Source: Gammaproteobacteria bacterium (GTDB lineage Bacteria; Pseudomonadota; Gammaproteobacteria; Pseudomonadales; Pseudohongiellaceae). From it: a stretch of DNA of 64,000 nucleotides. The DNA is taken from the NCBI GenBank assembly GCA_028818225.1, contig JAPPOG010000069.1, positions 87,594 through 151,593 of the forward strand. Direction: 5' to 3'. Shown piece by piece: positions 27,546 to 36,805 of the stretch (its first letter is position 1; every line of letters starts with the position of its first letter). The notes below the pieces were generated by a model. That model was given only the letters and a program-made list of their open reading frames with translations. It had not been told where the DNA came from and did not search any database. Made by a program: the position numbers and the translations under genes.

Positions 27546-28472
27546 GTGAGTAGTGCAAAACCCGAATTTAATCATCGTTATGTTAGTGCCCTCTGTGATA
27601 GCAATCGCTGGGATAATTTCAATGTCAGGGAGGGCGACATTGTTATAACTACATCATATAAAGCGGGGACGACATGGATGCAGGGTATATGCGCTGCCCT
27701 TGTCTTTCAGGCACCAGAACCACCAGTTCCTCAAGACGAACTTTCGCCCTGGCTGGATGCTAACTTCGGGCCCGTAGAAGAGGTGTTATCTCAATTCGGC
27801 GCGCTAACAAATAGAAGATATATCAAGACCCATTTGCCTTTAGATGGCATTAAGTTTTTCGATGAAATCAAGTACATCTTCGTTGGTCGCGATGGTAAAG
27901 ACGTGTTTATGTCTATGTGGAATCACTGGCATAACATGATTCCTGAGGTCATCGATGAAATGAATAATGCACCGGGCAGGGAAGGGCCACCTCTAGCTCA
28001 TGCTCCTGATGAAATTGGCCCTGCGATTGATGAATGGCTATCCAGAGGGACTTATGACTGGGAGAATGATGGCTACCCTTTTTGGTCTCACTTACACCAT
28101 GCTAAAACCTGGTGGGATTATCGCCATCTGCCAAATATCTTGATAGTGCATTTTGAAGACCTACTCAAAGATCTGGATGGAGAGATGCGTCGAATATCAA
28201 ACTATCTCGACATTCCGATTGATGAAGAAGTTTGGCCAACGCTTGTTGAAGGTGTGACGTTTGGGTCGATGAAATCAAATGCTGAAAAAATGGCTCCCGG
28301 TGCGACAGCAGGTATGTGGAAAGACACCAGTAACTTTTTCCACAAGGGAACCAATAAGCGTTGGGAAGGCATTTTCACGGATGAGCAGATTGCCAAGTAC
28401 AATGAAATAGCACTAACTGAATGCGGGCCTGAACTTGCCAGGTGGTTGGAGTTCGGTGGACGTATTGATTAA
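27546..28472 (+). CDS. PAPS-dependent sulfotransferase domain protein
   Basis: A 308-residue cytosolic-type sulfotransferase. The 5'-phosphosulfate-binding loop is TSYKAGTTWMQ (about residues 37-47), the 3'-phosphate strand is YIFVGRDGKDVFMSMWNHW, and the C-terminal KGTNKRWEGIFT resembles the RKGxxGDWKNxFT motif. It would transfer sulfate from PAPS to a hydroxyl or amine; the acceptor is unknown. GTG start behind GCAGGAG, with an 18-bp palindrome just upstream. The next gene encodes a secreted SGNH hydrolase. Confidence 0.85.
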   Translation: MSSAKPEFNHRYVSALCDSNRWDNFNVREGDIVITTSYKAGTTWMQGICAALVFQAPEPPVPQDELSPWLDANFGPVEEVLSQFGALTNRRYIKTHLPLDGIKFFDEIKYIFVGRDGKDVFMSMWNHWHNMIPEVIDEMNNAPGREGPPLAHAPDEIGPAIDEWLSRGTYDWENDGYPFWSHLHHAKTWWDYRHLPNILIVHFEDLLKDLDGEMRRISNYLDIPIDEEVWPTLVEGVTFGSMKSNAEKMAPGATAGMWKDTSNFFHKGTNKRWEGIFTDEQIAKYNEIALTECGPELARWLEFGGRID

Positions 28473-28509
28473 GCTCACCAGCAAAAAAACCTACAAGAAG
28501 GTTTACATC

Positions 28510-29217
28510 ATGAATAAATTCGCAGCTTCAATAGTTAAAAACAGTATCATTCTGCTCTTATTTGCCCTGCTTGCTCTACCGGCAAGCGCGCAGCGAGGGA
28601 CAGATCCAACGGTCTGGAACGATGCCATGGACAGGTTTGCCAGAGAGGATCGTATGAATCCTCCGCCATCTGGTGCAATTGTGCTGACAGGAAGTTCATC
28701 AATCGCTCGCTGGAATGATCAGGCGGCAAAAGCCCTGGCGCCTCTGACGATAATTCCCCGCGGATTTGGCGGGAGCGTCATGAATGATGTGCTCTATCAC
28801 CTGGATGCCGTGGCCCTTCAATATAGTCCAAGAGCCATTCTCATCTATGAAGGTGATAACGATACGGCCTATGGTATTCCGGAAGAAGAGATTGTTGCTT
28901 CGTTTAAACAAATTGTTGAGCAGGTGCATAGGGCGCTGCCCGAAACCAGAATCTATGTCATGGCAGTGAAGCCTTCTACCCTGAGAGTTAATGTCTGGGA
29001 AAACGCCCAGAGAGTTAGTGCGGGTTACAAGGAAGTAGCTGAGAACAATCCCCTTGTTTACTACATTGATTCAGCTAATCCTTTTCTGCGAGCCGATGGC
29101 TCAGTTATGACTGACATCTTCATTGAAGACGGATTACATTTGAATGACATGGGTAATTTGATCTGGGGATCCATTATCCGCGCTGCCCTGATGCCACAGG
29201 AAGCCCGATACGAATAA
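28510..29217 (+). CDS. secreted SGNH/GDSL-family hydrolase
   Basis: A 235-residue protein with a signal peptide (IILLLFALLALPASA, cleavage near AQR). The four SGNH blocks are visible: VLTGSSSI (Ser), RGFGGSVMNDV (Gly), YEGDNDT (Asn) and DGLHLNDMG (Asp/His). Members are esterases or carbohydrate deacetylases. The ATG at 28510 is used because it starts the signal sequence; an upstream GTG at 28435 lies inside the sulfotransferase gene. The exported location suggests action on extracellular esters or envelope glycans. Confidence 0.85.
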   Translation: MNKFAASIVKNSIILLLFALLALPASAQRGTDPTVWNDAMDRFAREDRMNPPPSGAIVLTGSSSIARWNDQAAKALAPLTIIPRGFGGSVMNDVLYHLDAVALQYSPRAILIYEGDNDTAYGIPEEEIVASFKQIVEQVHRALPETRIYVMAVKPSTLRVNVWENAQRVSAGYKEVAENNPLVYYIDSANPFLRADGSVMTDIFIEDGLHLNDMGNLIWGSIIRAALMPQEARYE

Positions 29218-29241
29218 GCCTCTTCTCAAGTTCTGGTACGA

Positions 29242-29946
29242 ATGAATACTCTGGATCTCTTGCAGGCAGTAATCTTGCTGGGTGCACCTCTGGTTGCGCT
29301 CAGCTGGTTTATTTTCACCTGGTTATTTAGCTCCGGGGAGATAGACCGCCAAGATGATCATAAAACAATTGCCAGCAGACTTAAAAAAATGAAGAAGGTC
29401 ATTGCGGAAAATGAGAATCAGAACGCCAACTACGTTTATGAAAAATGGACCTGGTTTGGCACAGGATTTTACGGGCTTGCTGGTCTCTGGACATTTGCAG
29501 TAATCGAAATCTCTCAATTCTTCGGTTTTATCTTTAATTTTCCAGGCTTCGAAGCTCTATTCGGTGATGGTGTTATTAGTTTTATTGTCGAATTCATGGT
29601 CAACCAGTTGGGCAATGTTATTCAGGCCTTTGTCTGGTTCATGTACTGGCCCGCGGACTCAATGGTTATCTGGGTATTAGTTGCTTATCTCGGGTACTGG
29701 GTGGGCGTTGAGTTAGCAAGGCGCAATGTTGAGCTTCCTATCGGGCAATGGATGAAAAAGTTGGATGAGTTCTCGCCAGAGTTAAAGAAGAACTTCAATG
29801 AAATTGTCGAGCCGGCAAAAGACAGGGCGCAGTCAATTTCCCGTAATATCGCCAAATCCGCAAAGAAAGCGTCTGCTAATTTGCATTCAGCAAAAAAAGT
29901 AATTGGCCAGGAACAAGCTAAGTCAATCGATAAAGAAAAAGCTTAG
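29242..29946 (+). CDS. uncharacterised membrane protein
   Basis: I do not recognise a family. The 234-residue protein has four hydrophobic segments: about residues 4-30, 72-97, 112-135 and 140-158, with the short loop FNFPGFEALFGDG between the second and third. The C terminus (about 165-234) is soluble and Lys/Ala-rich (KSAKKASANLHSAKKVIG), probably a coiled or extended cytoplasmic tail. It follows the SGNH gene by 24 bases on the same strand. Confidence 0.7.
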   Translation: MNTLDLLQAVILLGAPLVALSWFIFTWLFSSGEIDRQDDHKTIASRLKKMKKVIAENENQNANYVYEKWTWFGTGFYGLAGLWTFAVIEISQFFGFIFNFPGFEALFGDGVISFIVEFMVNQLGNVIQAFVWFMYWPADSMVIWVLVAYLGYWVGVELARRNVELPIGQWMKKLDEFSPELKKNFNEIVEPAKDRAQSISRNIAKSAKKASANLHSAKKVIGQEQAKSIDKEKA

Positions 29947-30055
29947 AGCAGAGTAGACTAAACTAAACTTTTTCGATTATTAGTTCCCGGTTAATTCTAA
30001 TTTCCAGCCCTGGTTCTTGTGGCATCGCCAGTAATCCTTCGCTATCAACTTCTGG

Positions 30056-31405
30056 CTAAATAGCGTCGCTCACACTGGATAAGTTAAACCCATTGACTTT
30101 CAGAGCTGGAACAACAATTGGTGTACTCACTGAGCTGTTCTCAGATGCAGCTACTCTTGTGCTCGGACTCAGCATTTCCACATTTTGCAGCATCGCTATC
30201 AGGGATTGATTAAAGCGGAAGTTTGTAACTGGTCTCGAAATTCTTCCGTTTTCAATTAAGAAAGTACCGTCCCGGGTCAGGCCTGTGTGAGAAACGATAC
30301 GAGGATTTAATCCCCGTATGTACCAGAAGCGCGTCAACAAGACTCCACGTTCGGTCGAGGCTATCATCTCTTCTAAACTGGAATCGCCACCCTGCATGAT
30401 AAAGTTTGAAGGGCCTGCAATTGGCTCCTGGTCTTGTTGCTTGGCCCAATAGCGGGAGCGGGATAAACTTTCCAGCTTACCGGCGTTTACCCAGACTTTT
30501 GGGCTCACAGGCTGGCCGCTATTTGAGAAAGGCGCTGTTTCAGCATCGGGGTGCGCAGGATCGCTGTATAAAGTGACTTTCTCATCGAAAAGAATTTCGC
30601 CGATACGATTACCGCCAGCTGGATTTGAAAAATACGATCTGCCTTCGTCAGCAGTTCGTTGATTAAAGGCATTCATCATCCTTAGCATGAGCATACCAAC
30701 GGCGGTTGGTTCCAGGATGGCAGTGTATTCTCCTGGCTCCAGGGCGGTCTTGTTCCAATTACGGCATTTGCGCACGGCATCTGCTGCGACTCGTGTGCTC
30801 TCGATATTATTCCAGTCATTGGCTTCATCGCCGGCCCATCCCGATTGGAGTCCGTCAGGTGAGCGAGAGGTCAGGGTATACGCAACGCCGGTACTGGAAT
30901 GACTGCCAAACAAACCACTTGACGTAGCTACTGCAGAAGTTCCGGCTCTGACATCCATATAGGAAGCGGCGACCTGATTGGCGGCTTGTGCCTGGCGGAT
31001 GGCCAATGCGGCGGCTTCCGCGCGTGTTTGTGGTTCCAGGCTGCCGGTAGAGTCATAATAAGCCGCTACACGATTAAAATTTTGCGGCCCAAGTTCTTCC
31101 ATATATTCCGGGTTGTTCGGAGCGAGACGTGCCATTTCCTCGGAGCGCCTTACCGCCTGTTCCAGCTCGGAATCGTCGAAACGATTAGTGCTGACGGTTG
31201 CAATTTTATTACCGAAAACGCTGGTAATAGTGATTTCGGTATTGTCTCTGCCGCCTGCACTGGTTATGCGATTGGTTGCAACCCGGGTATAGCCGCGCCA
31301 GCCCGAATCGATATTGACACGGCAATGGTCCGCTTGCGACAAAAGGAGAATGCGATCGCTTATTGAGCGCAAATCGTTAGTTGATAATCCTTTCTGTTCT
31401 GCCAT
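30056..31405 (-). CDS. TldE/PmbA-like subunit of a TldD/TldE metallopeptidase
   Basis: A 449-residue member of the TldD/PmbA family. It has the N-terminal beta-rich domain (VATNRITSAGG) and the C-terminal barrel (GLTRDGTFLIENGRISRPV). No HExxxH zinc motif is present, as expected for the non-catalytic TldE partner. It has no signal peptide. It starts 10 bases after the Tat-signal TldD gene, so the two are an operon pair; family knowledge says TldD and TldE form a heterodimeric protease of unfolded peptides. Confidence 0.85.
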   Translation of the reverse strand: MAEQKGLSTNDLRSISDRILLLSQADHCRVNIDSGWRGYTRVATNRITSAGGRDNTEITITSVFGNKIATVSTNRFDDSELEQAVRRSEEMARLAPNNPEYMEELGPQNFNRVAAYYDSTGSLEPQTRAEAAALAIRQAQAANQVAASYMDVRAGTSAVATSSGLFGSHSSTGVAYTLTSRSPDGLQSGWAGDEANDWNNIESTRVAADAVRKCRNWNKTALEPGEYTAILEPTAVGMLMLRMMNAFNQRTADEGRSYFSNPAGGNRIGEILFDEKVTLYSDPAHPDAETAPFSNSGQPVSPKVWVNAGKLESLSRSRYWAKQQDQEPIAGPSNFIMQGGDSSLEEMIASTERGVLLTRFWYIRGLNPRIVSHTGLTRDGTFLIENGRISRPVTNFRFNQSLIAMLQNVEMLSPSTRVAASENSSVSTPIVVPALKVNGFNLSSVSDAI

Positions 31406-31415
31406 AGTAAAATTG

Positions 31416-33062
31416 CTATGCCGTATTGATAATATCTATATTTCGAAACAGCGAAATTGGGCAGCCATGGGAAACTGCATTGACCTGAATGGGTTGTCCT
31501 TTGGCATCGCCAAAAGAAGCGCCGAGAAAATAAGTACTGTCGCCGCCTAATACATCCAGCGAATTCCAGAACTCAGGTGTTCTGCCTACATAAGCTACAT
31601 CCCGGAGCATCTGGTATTTCTGGCCGTTACGGATTTCCCAGAATACCTGACCTGCGAATTGGAGGTTATAACGTTGTTGGTCGATGGAATAGGAACCACG
31701 TCCTTCGATTAATATGCCCCTGTCAGTGGCGGCGATAACTTCCTCTTCGCTCAGGTCTTCTTCGCCTGGCATCAAGCTAACGTTTGGCATGCGCTGAAAA
31801 GGCATGCTTTCCCAGTTCTGTCCGTAAGCGCAGCCATGACTCCGGCTCACGCCAGTCAATGATTCAATCCACGCCGCCTGCTCACGGGTAGTCTGATAAT
31901 CGACGAACACGCCATTTTCGATAATCGGCCAGGATTCTGCGGGAACCCCTTCATCATCCCAGCCGATAGTCGCACAACCGCCGACTTCTGTTCGGTTGCC
32001 CACGAACTGCATGAACTCCGGACCCAGACGAAGTTGTCCTAATACCTCTTCAGGAGGATGTAAGAAAGAAGTACCGGCATAGTTTGCTTCGTAACCGTAA
32101 GCACGATCCAGTTCTGTTGGGTGACCAATAGCTTCATGGATCGTTAGCCAGAGGTTAGAAGGTTGTAATACCAGATCCCATTGCCCAGGTTCTACGGAAA
32201 CTGCGTTCAGCTTCATCGCGGCTTCTTCAGCCCATCTGGGTGCGTTACCAACCAGGTCCAGGCCCAATACATATTCATAACCTCTGCCGGCCGGTTCAAC
32301 TACCGCGCTGCGGGATTGAAAATCCGTGCCATCAGCAGAGATGGCGGTGATATTCATTGATGGATTTATTCGAAACAGAGTCTGATCGATGAAAGATCCC
32401 TCCGAGGTAGCAACCAGGCGTTCTTCTTTTACTGAGAGTATAGAGCTCGAAGTAAAGCGGATGTTCTGTTCCCGCAATGCTTCCGCATTGGCATTCAATA
32501 GGAGCGCTGCCTTCTCTTCCAGTGAAACAGAAAAAGGGTCGATACTATGAGGAGTTACCCAATTCTCGTTGGGGTAAACATCTACCGGTGCCAAGGTTGT
32601 TGGCGCTGGCGCAACAGAATTATTGGCTCTGGCTATCGCTACCGCTTCCCGTGCCATGTTGGCGATGTCTTGTCGATTCAAATTACGCGTAGCAGAGAAG
32701 CCCCAACTACCACCGACTAATGCGCGAACGTTTATGCCGAATGAATCAGTGTTCTGGACCTGGGTAATAGTTTGCTCGCGCGTACCGATAGCTTCGAACT
32801 GTGTGCGGATTATTCTTCCATCAGCGTAGTCAGCCCCTGCTGACATTGCAACATCGATAGCATGTTGCAATAACTCTCGTTCAGTAGAAGTCAGGCTTTG
32901 TGCAGCAACAGACGATGAACTGGCAAGCAGTACTCCCGCCGCCGAGCCGGCACTGGCAATCTTCAAAAAGTCTCGCCGGGAAAATTGTCTTGCCAGATGC
33001 AGTGGCGCTCCTTCTTGAGATAGAGAACCCAGATGATTTACGGGCAGTGGTAATTTACTCAC
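31416..33062 (-). CDS. TldD-family metallopeptidase with Tat signal peptide
   Basis: A 548-residue TldD homologue. The zinc motif is HEAIGHPTELD (HExxxH plus downstream ligands). Unusually, the N terminus carries a twin-arginine signal, SRRDFLKIASAGSAAG with the arginine pair at residues 29-30, followed by a hydrophobic stretch and AxA-type site (SVAAQS). This predicts export of a folded, metal-loaded enzyme to the periplasm, unlike cytoplasmic TldD of E. coli. Start GTG at 33062, 4 bases after the S9 peptidase stop. It may carry the PmbA-like partner along. Confidence 0.87.
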   Translation of the reverse strand: MSKLPLPVNHLGSLSQEGAPLHLARQFSRRDFLKIASAGSAAGVLLASSSSVAAQSLTSTERELLQHAIDVAMSAGADYADGRIIRTQFEAIGTREQTITQVQNTDSFGINVRALVGGSWGFSATRNLNRQDIANMAREAVAIARANNSVAPAPTTLAPVDVYPNENWVTPHSIDPFSVSLEEKAALLLNANAEALREQNIRFTSSSILSVKEERLVATSEGSFIDQTLFRINPSMNITAISADGTDFQSRSAVVEPAGRGYEYVLGLDLVGNAPRWAEEAAMKLNAVSVEPGQWDLVLQPSNLWLTIHEAIGHPTELDRAYGYEANYAGTSFLHPPEEVLGQLRLGPEFMQFVGNRTEVGGCATIGWDDEGVPAESWPIIENGVFVDYQTTREQAAWIESLTGVSRSHGCAYGQNWESMPFQRMPNVSLMPGEEDLSEEEVIAATDRGILIEGRGSYSIDQQRYNLQFAGQVFWEIRNGQKYQMLRDVAYVGRTPEFWNSLDVLGGDSTYFLGASFGDAKGQPIQVNAVSHGCPISLFRNIDIINTA

Positions 33063-33066
33063 GGTC

Positions 33067-35493
33067 TTAATTCTTCAGGGTTTCTTCGACGAGTTTATAG
33101 ATTCGTCGGTACTCATCTAACCAGCTGCTGGGTTCCCGAAAGCCATGGGGTTCTATAGGGTATACAGCCAGCTCCCAATTTTCTTTCTTGAGTTCAATCA
33201 AGCGTTGTACCAGCCGCACAGAGTCTTGAAAGAATACATTGTCATCTAACATACCATGAGCAATGAGTAATGGCTTCTCCAATCCTTCGGCAAATTCGAT
33301 GGGTGAGCTGCGCTCGAATGCAGCCGGATCGATGGCAGGGATATTGAGTATGTTTGAAGTGTAGCCATGATTATAGTGTGCCCAATCGGTGACCGGCCGC
33401 AATGCCGCCCCACAAGCAAACAGTTCGGGATGTTGAAACATTGCCATTAAGGTGAGAAACCCGCCATAGGAACCTCCATAAGCACAGACTCGATCTCTGT
33501 CGACTCTCTTATTTGCCACTAACCAATCGATGCCATCGGCAAGATCTTCAACTTCCGGCGTACCCATTTGCTGATAGATGGCGGTGCGCCAGTCTCTTCC
33601 ATAACCTTCGGAAGCGCGGTAATCCATATCCAGCACAACATAACCCTGCTGAACCAGGAAGCTATGGAACATGAATTCACGGAAGTAACCTGACCAGCCC
33701 TGATGGGCATTTTGTAAGTAGCCGGCGCCATGAATAAAAATCACTGCCGGACGATTTGTCTCATTATTGTCTGGTGTATACACACGAGAATGTATGGGGT
33801 TGCTCACATGCGCAGAGGGGACTTCCACATACTCAGGTTGTGCCCAGTCAATGCTTTTAAATGCATCGCTTATGGTATCGGTGAGCTGAGTTACATTTGC
33901 ATTGGGGCGGGTTTGCGCCACATAAAGTTCCGGCGGCTTGATGGCCTCGCTATGGATGATTAGTAGTTTGTCTTCGTCAGGAGATAACTGAAATTCATTC
34001 ATTCCTCCAAGACTGCTTAATTGTTCGATTTCACCATCACCCAGATCGACTCGAAAAATCTCATAAATGGTAGGATGTCCAAGGTTGCCACGAAAATAAA
34101 CTTGTTCACTATCCCGAGTTAGCTGTGGCTCAAGAACTTCGAATTTGCCTCGGGTAATCTGTTGGGTATTGTTACCATCGAAAACATAAATATGTTGGTA
34201 GCCATCCAGTTCACTTAAAAAGAAATAAGACTCATTATCCGGTAACCATTCTCCCGCAAAGAACATGCGCCGGTTAATCCAGGCTGGATCATGATTGTGA
34301 AGCGCCAGTTGCATATGGCCGCTATCCAGATCAATTGGGACAGTGAGATCTGAAATTTCAGTGCTGCTCTCATCATCTTCCCGGTCACTGAGACTGAGTC
34401 CGTTGGTGTTGAGATTTAATACCCAGCGATCCTTGTTATCCCGGCTTATAGCCTGGAATGCCACCTTGCTGCCGTCATCACTCCAATCCAAATCTATGAA
34501 ATACAGTTCACGGATATCTTCTTCAACTGTTGGCTCTGGATAGTCATCTCCTAGTTGGTCTCTTAGTGGTATCTCGGTGATTCCTGGTAGCCCGCTTAAA
34601 TCAATGCCGGCAATTTTATGCTCACTGAGACTAATCAGATACAGGCGCTGAGGGGCGAAGTCAGTAGTACCTACCCGGGAACGCACTTCCCGATTTTCAA
34701 CATAACCCGAGGCTGTAACGTAGGCAGGCATACTTCCTGCCCGTCCCGGTGTTCGTTCAGTTTTGTCCCGAATAGAGATTAGCATCCAGTTCTCGTTTGG
34801 CGAGAGCGCGGCGTTAAGCAGTTCGCTATCTTCGCCCAGATAGTAGGGAAGAGCGAGGCGAGAACTGTCCAGCTCCCGATTTTCCTCAATATATTCCTGT
34901 TCCAGTTCTTCCCGTTCTCTAGCCAGTTCGATAATGTCAAAGAGTCTTAGCTGTTGTTCATCGAGATAATTTTGCTCTTCTTCTCTGGGAGGATTTTCAA
35001 AACGGAGATCTGCCGCCTGTGACTCAAGACCTGAATAAAGATCACGCACAAAAATAAGGTCATCTCGCTCGAAAATAACTTTATTACTGTCAGCTGAAAA
35101 CAGCGGATTAGATTCGTTCACAGCTGTGCGAGTTAATTGTGAGATTTCCCCATTCCTCAAATTTTTAACATAGATGTCACCTTCCCGAGCATAAGCTTTC
35201 AGGCGACCATCAGGCGAAACAATGTCTCCGGCCACATCAATGGCACTGAAATCTTCCGCAAAAAGTTGTCTTAAATTTTCACCATCTATCGAGATTCGAT
35301 ACAAATCCGTTTGCTCAGTACTTTCGCGCTTACGTTGGAAATAAACAGATTCGCTGTCGTCCGACCAGTAAGGCTGTTGCGGTTGTCTGCCAAGCCAATC
35401 CGGGTGAGCCATGGCCTGTTCCAGGCTTATTTCTTGGGCTAAGAGCTGCGCAGAGCAGAGTAAAAAGACTGCAGATAGACATAGTTTTTTCAT
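33067..35493 (-). CDS. secreted S9 family prolyl-oligopeptidase/DPP-IV-like peptidase
   Basis: An 808-residue exported serine peptidase. Signal peptide LCLSAVFLLCSAQLLAQ, then a beta-propeller made of WD/PD40-like repeats (about residues 40-560), then an alpha/beta hydrolase domain. Triad: Ser675 in GGSYGG, Asp750 in HGMLDDNVFF and His783 in EPHGF, so it should be active. Such enzymes remove dipeptides or cleave after proline in short peptides. The ATG at 35493 is chosen because the signal peptide begins there. It is followed 4 bases later by the Tat-exported TldD gene, so the operon encodes exported peptidases. Confidence 0.88.
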   Translation of the reverse strand: MKKLCLSAVFLLCSAQLLAQEISLEQAMAHPDWLGRQPQQPYWSDDSESVYFQRKRESTEQTDLYRISIDGENLRQLFAEDFSAIDVAGDIVSPDGRLKAYAREGDIYVKNLRNGEISQLTRTAVNESNPLFSADSNKVIFERDDLIFVRDLYSGLESQAADLRFENPPREEEQNYLDEQQLRLFDIIELAREREELEQEYIEENRELDSSRLALPYYLGEDSELLNAALSPNENWMLISIRDKTERTPGRAGSMPAYVTASGYVENREVRSRVGTTDFAPQRLYLISLSEHKIAGIDLSGLPGITEIPLRDQLGDDYPEPTVEEDIRELYFIDLDWSDDGSKVAFQAISRDNKDRWVLNLNTNGLSLSDREDDESSTEISDLTVPIDLDSGHMQLALHNHDPAWINRRMFFAGEWLPDNESYFFLSELDGYQHIYVFDGNNTQQITRGKFEVLEPQLTRDSEQVYFRGNLGHPTIYEIFRVDLGDGEIEQLSSLGGMNEFQLSPDEDKLLIIHSEAIKPPELYVAQTRPNANVTQLTDTISDAFKSIDWAQPEYVEVPSAHVSNPIHSRVYTPDNNETNRPAVIFIHGAGYLQNAHQGWSGYFREFMFHSFLVQQGYVVLDMDYRASEGYGRDWRTAIYQQMGTPEVEDLADGIDWLVANKRVDRDRVCAYGGSYGGFLTLMAMFQHPELFACGAALRPVTDWAHYNHGYTSNILNIPAIDPAAFERSSPIEFAEGLEKPLLIAHGMLDDNVFFQDSVRLVQRLIELKKENWELAVYPIEPHGFREPSSWLDEYRRIYKLVEETLKN

Positions 35494-35504
35494 GAGTTTT
35501 TCCG

Positions 35505-35951
35505 TTAGCTGATGCCGAGAGCGGGTGTCTGGTTCAGAATCCACTCTCTGTGGGTATCGATCTGTTTCTCCTGTGCTGCTATAAATCCCCGGACGCTAGA
35601 AAACAAAAACAAACATCCGAAAAATCCGATGGCTAATTGTTCGGGTAAGCCGGAATAAGGAATTATGACTCCCAGGAATAGTATGCTGGCCCCAGAAACT
35701 ATGGCAACGATAGCTAGCAAGCGTCCCGCCCAACGATGATAACTATGGAATTTATAACGGACATTTGCGGAAAATTGTAGCGGTGCCAGAGCCAGATAGA
35801 TAGCGCCAGGTATCACATGCAAATTTGTAATTGTTGGAAAATAGGCAGAGCTCTCATTTGCTCCGCCGCGTAGCATAAAAAAGATAGAGCCGCCTATTCC
35901 AGCTATCGCCAGAAATCCAACTCCATAGCTTAATACTGTTTCTGCTTTCAT
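35505..35951 (-). CDS. DUF2306-type membrane protein, apparently C-terminally truncated
   Basis: A 148-residue membrane protein with four hydrophobic segments and the conserved SYHRWAGRLLA block. The family motif that follows, HREW, is present, but the protein ends ten residues later (HREWILNQTPALGIS), whereas family members usually continue with one or two more helices after HREWM. The stop lies 11 bases before the S9 peptidase start, so a short deletion or frameshift may have shortened it. Function unknown. Confidence 0.68.
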   Translation of the reverse strand: MKAETVLSYGVGFLAIAGIGGSIFFMLRGGANESSAYFPTITNLHVIPGAIYLALAPLQFSANVRYKFHSYHRWAGRLLAIVAIVSGASILFLGVIIPYSGLPEQLAIGFFGCLFLFSSVRGFIAAQEKQIDTHREWILNQTPALGIS

Positions 35952-35957
35952 TCGAAA

Positions 35958-36758
35958 TTAGTATTCATCATAGCCCTCGGTTAATTCTACATATACACCG
36001 GAAGGGTCCGTGAAATAAGCAATATTAAGCCCTATGGCTGGTATTTCCCGATAGGGTACATCGAACACGATACCTCTGGCTTCCAACTGGCGGCAAAACT
36101 CTTCCAGGTTATCGACTTCGAACCCGATATGATCGATAGCGGTACCCTGTGTTGCTTGTCTACCGCTAGTATTCGCGCCGAAGCTCATATTCATACCAGG
36201 TACGTTAGTAGTCGTGGTTATGCGTCCTCGCGGTCTAATCTCCAGGTCGAACATTTCGACATACCATTGCAGTATCTCTTCCGGGTTATCTAGAAACCAG
36301 TGAACGTGATAGCCGGTAATTTCCAGATGTAACCCTTTGTCTTCCTGCATCTCGACAGCAATATTGTCAGGCAATATTACGTAGGCATTAAGTTGACCTT
36401 CAGAGCCAAAAAATATGCTTCCCACTTCCAGGCCATCGGCTCGCCATTTATCCAGGAATTTATCCATATTGCGTACTTTAAAGCCGAAATGATGCATGAC
36501 CGTTTCGCGCGAGCCCATGGTAGGTTCTTGCTCGGTTAGAGCCACCATCATGTTGGGAAGTTTGGCAACGGTTAGCGGGCCTCTTTCCACGATTGATCCG
36601 TTGAAATGTTCCACCCAGATGCGCTTGTGCTCTTCGATATCGGAAACATTTAAATGAACATGGCCAAAGGTGATGCCATTGTCATTTGGCGTCGCGAGTT
36701 GGGCCAGGGCAGCTGGTGCGAGCAGGCAAAGAAGGAATAATGAGCTTAATTTTTTCAC
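35958..36758 (-). CDS. exported two-domain VOC (glyoxalase/dioxygenase-fold) protein
   Basis: A 266-residue protein. The GTG at 36758 is the likely start: AAGGAG lies 7 bases upstream and translation then begins with a signal peptide (KKLSSLFLLCLLAPAALA). The longer frame from 36815 puts extra charged sequence in front. Two VOC modules follow: FGHVHLNVSDIEEH through AVEMQED, and ITGYHVHWFLDNPEE through GVYVELTEG, with His and Glu at positions used as metal ligands in the fold (H...E). An exported VOC protein is unusual. Substrate unknown. Confidence 0.78.
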   Translation of the reverse strand: MKKLSSLFLLCLLAPAALAQLATPNDNGITFGHVHLNVSDIEEHKRIWVEHFNGSIVERGPLTVAKLPNMMVALTEQEPTMGSRETVMHHFGFKVRNMDKFLDKWRADGLEVGSIFFGSEGQLNAYVILPDNIAVEMQEDKGLHLEITGYHVHWFLDNPEEILQWYVEMFDLEIRPRGRITTTTNVPGMNMSFGANTSGRQATQGTAIDHIGFEVDNLEEFCRQLEARGIVFDVPYREIPAIGLNIAYFTDPSGVYVELTEGYDEY

Positions 36759-36805
36759 TTTATGCTCCTTGAGGTAGTTTGGGATTAGCATAAAGACTCT
36801 AATTG

